50,329 nt of DNA from Lentisphaerota bacterium. GTDB lineage: Bacteria > Verrucomicrobiota > Lentisphaeria > Oligosphaerales > JABHEG01. The translations under genes were made by a program, and so were the position numbers. The notes below the pieces were generated by a model. It made no database searches. It was not told the DNA's origin and saw nothing but the letters and a program-made list of their open reading frames with translations. The number at the start of each line of letters is the position of its first letter. Position 1 is the stretch's first letter. This document shows, one piece after another, positions 49,972 to 50,329 of this stretch. The DNA is taken from contig JABHEG010000006.1 in the NCBI GenBank assembly GCA_018676675.1, forward strand, positions 1 through 50,329. Reading direction: 5' to 3'.

Positions 49972-50329
49972 AGCATGCCCGCGAACGCCCCGAAACGTAA
50001 GCTCCTCGCTCCCACGAGGCGCATGCGCGTCAACGTGGGAGGCGGTGCCACCCGCCGATTGCTTGGTCTCTGGCCTTGAGACAAGATCGGGGCATGGCAG
50101 CCCTTCGACTGGTGGTGGCGGGCGCGAATAGCGGGCCCACCCCTTGCTGATGCCTGGATGTGGAAGTGTTTCGGGCACCCTGGTGCGTACAGACGTACGT
50201 ACCGAGGAGGTCGGAATGCTCCCGCGCCAGGGATCGGTAAGCCGTAGGCCGGGCACTGTTTCTTGGCTCGGCGTTCATCATTCGACGAATGAGGCCTTTC
50301 TGTTTCCTGGCAATCCTTACGGGCGGACC
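49972..50329. other. Unassigned end region
   Basis: No convincing gene is seen. A hairpin at 50182-50203 (GGTGCGTAC-AGAC-GTACGTACC) has a 9-bp stem with one G-T pair. The base pattern is unlike the coding neighbours and could be the edge of a mobile element or RNA gene continuing to the right, but I cannot name it. Confidence 0.3.

Overview
The window is a GC-rich bacterial chromosome segment, densely packed with operons. The combination of DUF6785-type membrane proteins, a giant FtsX-like permease fused to an M28-like domain, a Tat-exported sulfatase, a beta-helix lipoprotein and an NQR-type redox pump suggests a member of the Planctomycetes/Lentisphaerae/Kiritimatiellae (PVC) lineages or a candidate phylum such as Hydrogenedentes. 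No rRNA, tRNA or phylogenetic marker was seen, so the assignment is an inference.

Layout. (1) 1-12867, minus strand: a long polycistron reading DUF6785 protein, giant M28/FtsX fusion, OPT-like membrane protein, unknown protein, PqqD-like protein, mini-FtsX permease and LolD/MacB-type ATPase. Several neighbouring genes overlap by 4-8 bases. A sialidase-like (Asp-box) gene, cut by the left edge, follows. A 98-bp minisatellite and a cluster of strong palindromes sit between genes of this block. (2) 13372-17232, plus: a PhnD-like binding protein, a membrane histidine kinase and a sigma-54-dependent response regulator. (3) 17233-17598: a control region with a sigma-54-type promoter and two copies of a 16-bp imperfect palindrome upstream of it. 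(4) 17599-26959, plus: the centrepiece, a polyprenyl diphosphate synthase, then NQR-like subunits A to E. Subunit A carries RnfC-like [4Fe-4S] motifs. A NqrF-like protein reduced to its membrane anchor and [2Fe-2S] domain follows, and then a soluble NADH-dehydrogenase module of the Hnd/Hyd/Hox type (NuoE-like, HndB-like, NuoF-like, HoxU-like) with no hydrogenase catalytic subunit. (5) 27083-32094, plus: a second kinase/regulator pair, an HExxH protein, a MenA/UbiA prenyltransferase and a CPBP protease. (6) 32146-39127, minus: sulfatase, unknown secreted protein, phospholipase-C/P1-nuclease-like protein and beta-helix lipoprotein. (7) 39312-50329: sugar-phosphate isomerase/epimerase-like protein, orphan PAAR protein, a long nested inverted repeat, serC with a promoter and long leader, two small ORFs with good ribosome binding sites, hemW, a malate/lactate dehydrogenase, a lipoprotein, hrpB and a nitrilase-family amidohydrolase.

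How it may work together. I infer that regions 2 to 5 form one energy-conservation locus. NADH would be oxidised by the NuoEF-like module, electrons would pass through Fe-S proteins to the truncated NqrF-like [2Fe-2S] protein, and then through the NQR membrane core to a quinone. Two genes in the same block (polyprenyl synthase, MenA/UbiA) could help make that quinone. The sigma-54 regulator would control the operon through the two upstream palindromes. This would be an NQR pump whose FAD/NADH domain has been replaced by a Complex-I/hydrogenase-type NADH module, with an A subunit intermediate between NqrA and RnfC. The parts are read directly from the sequence; the assembled complex is an inference.
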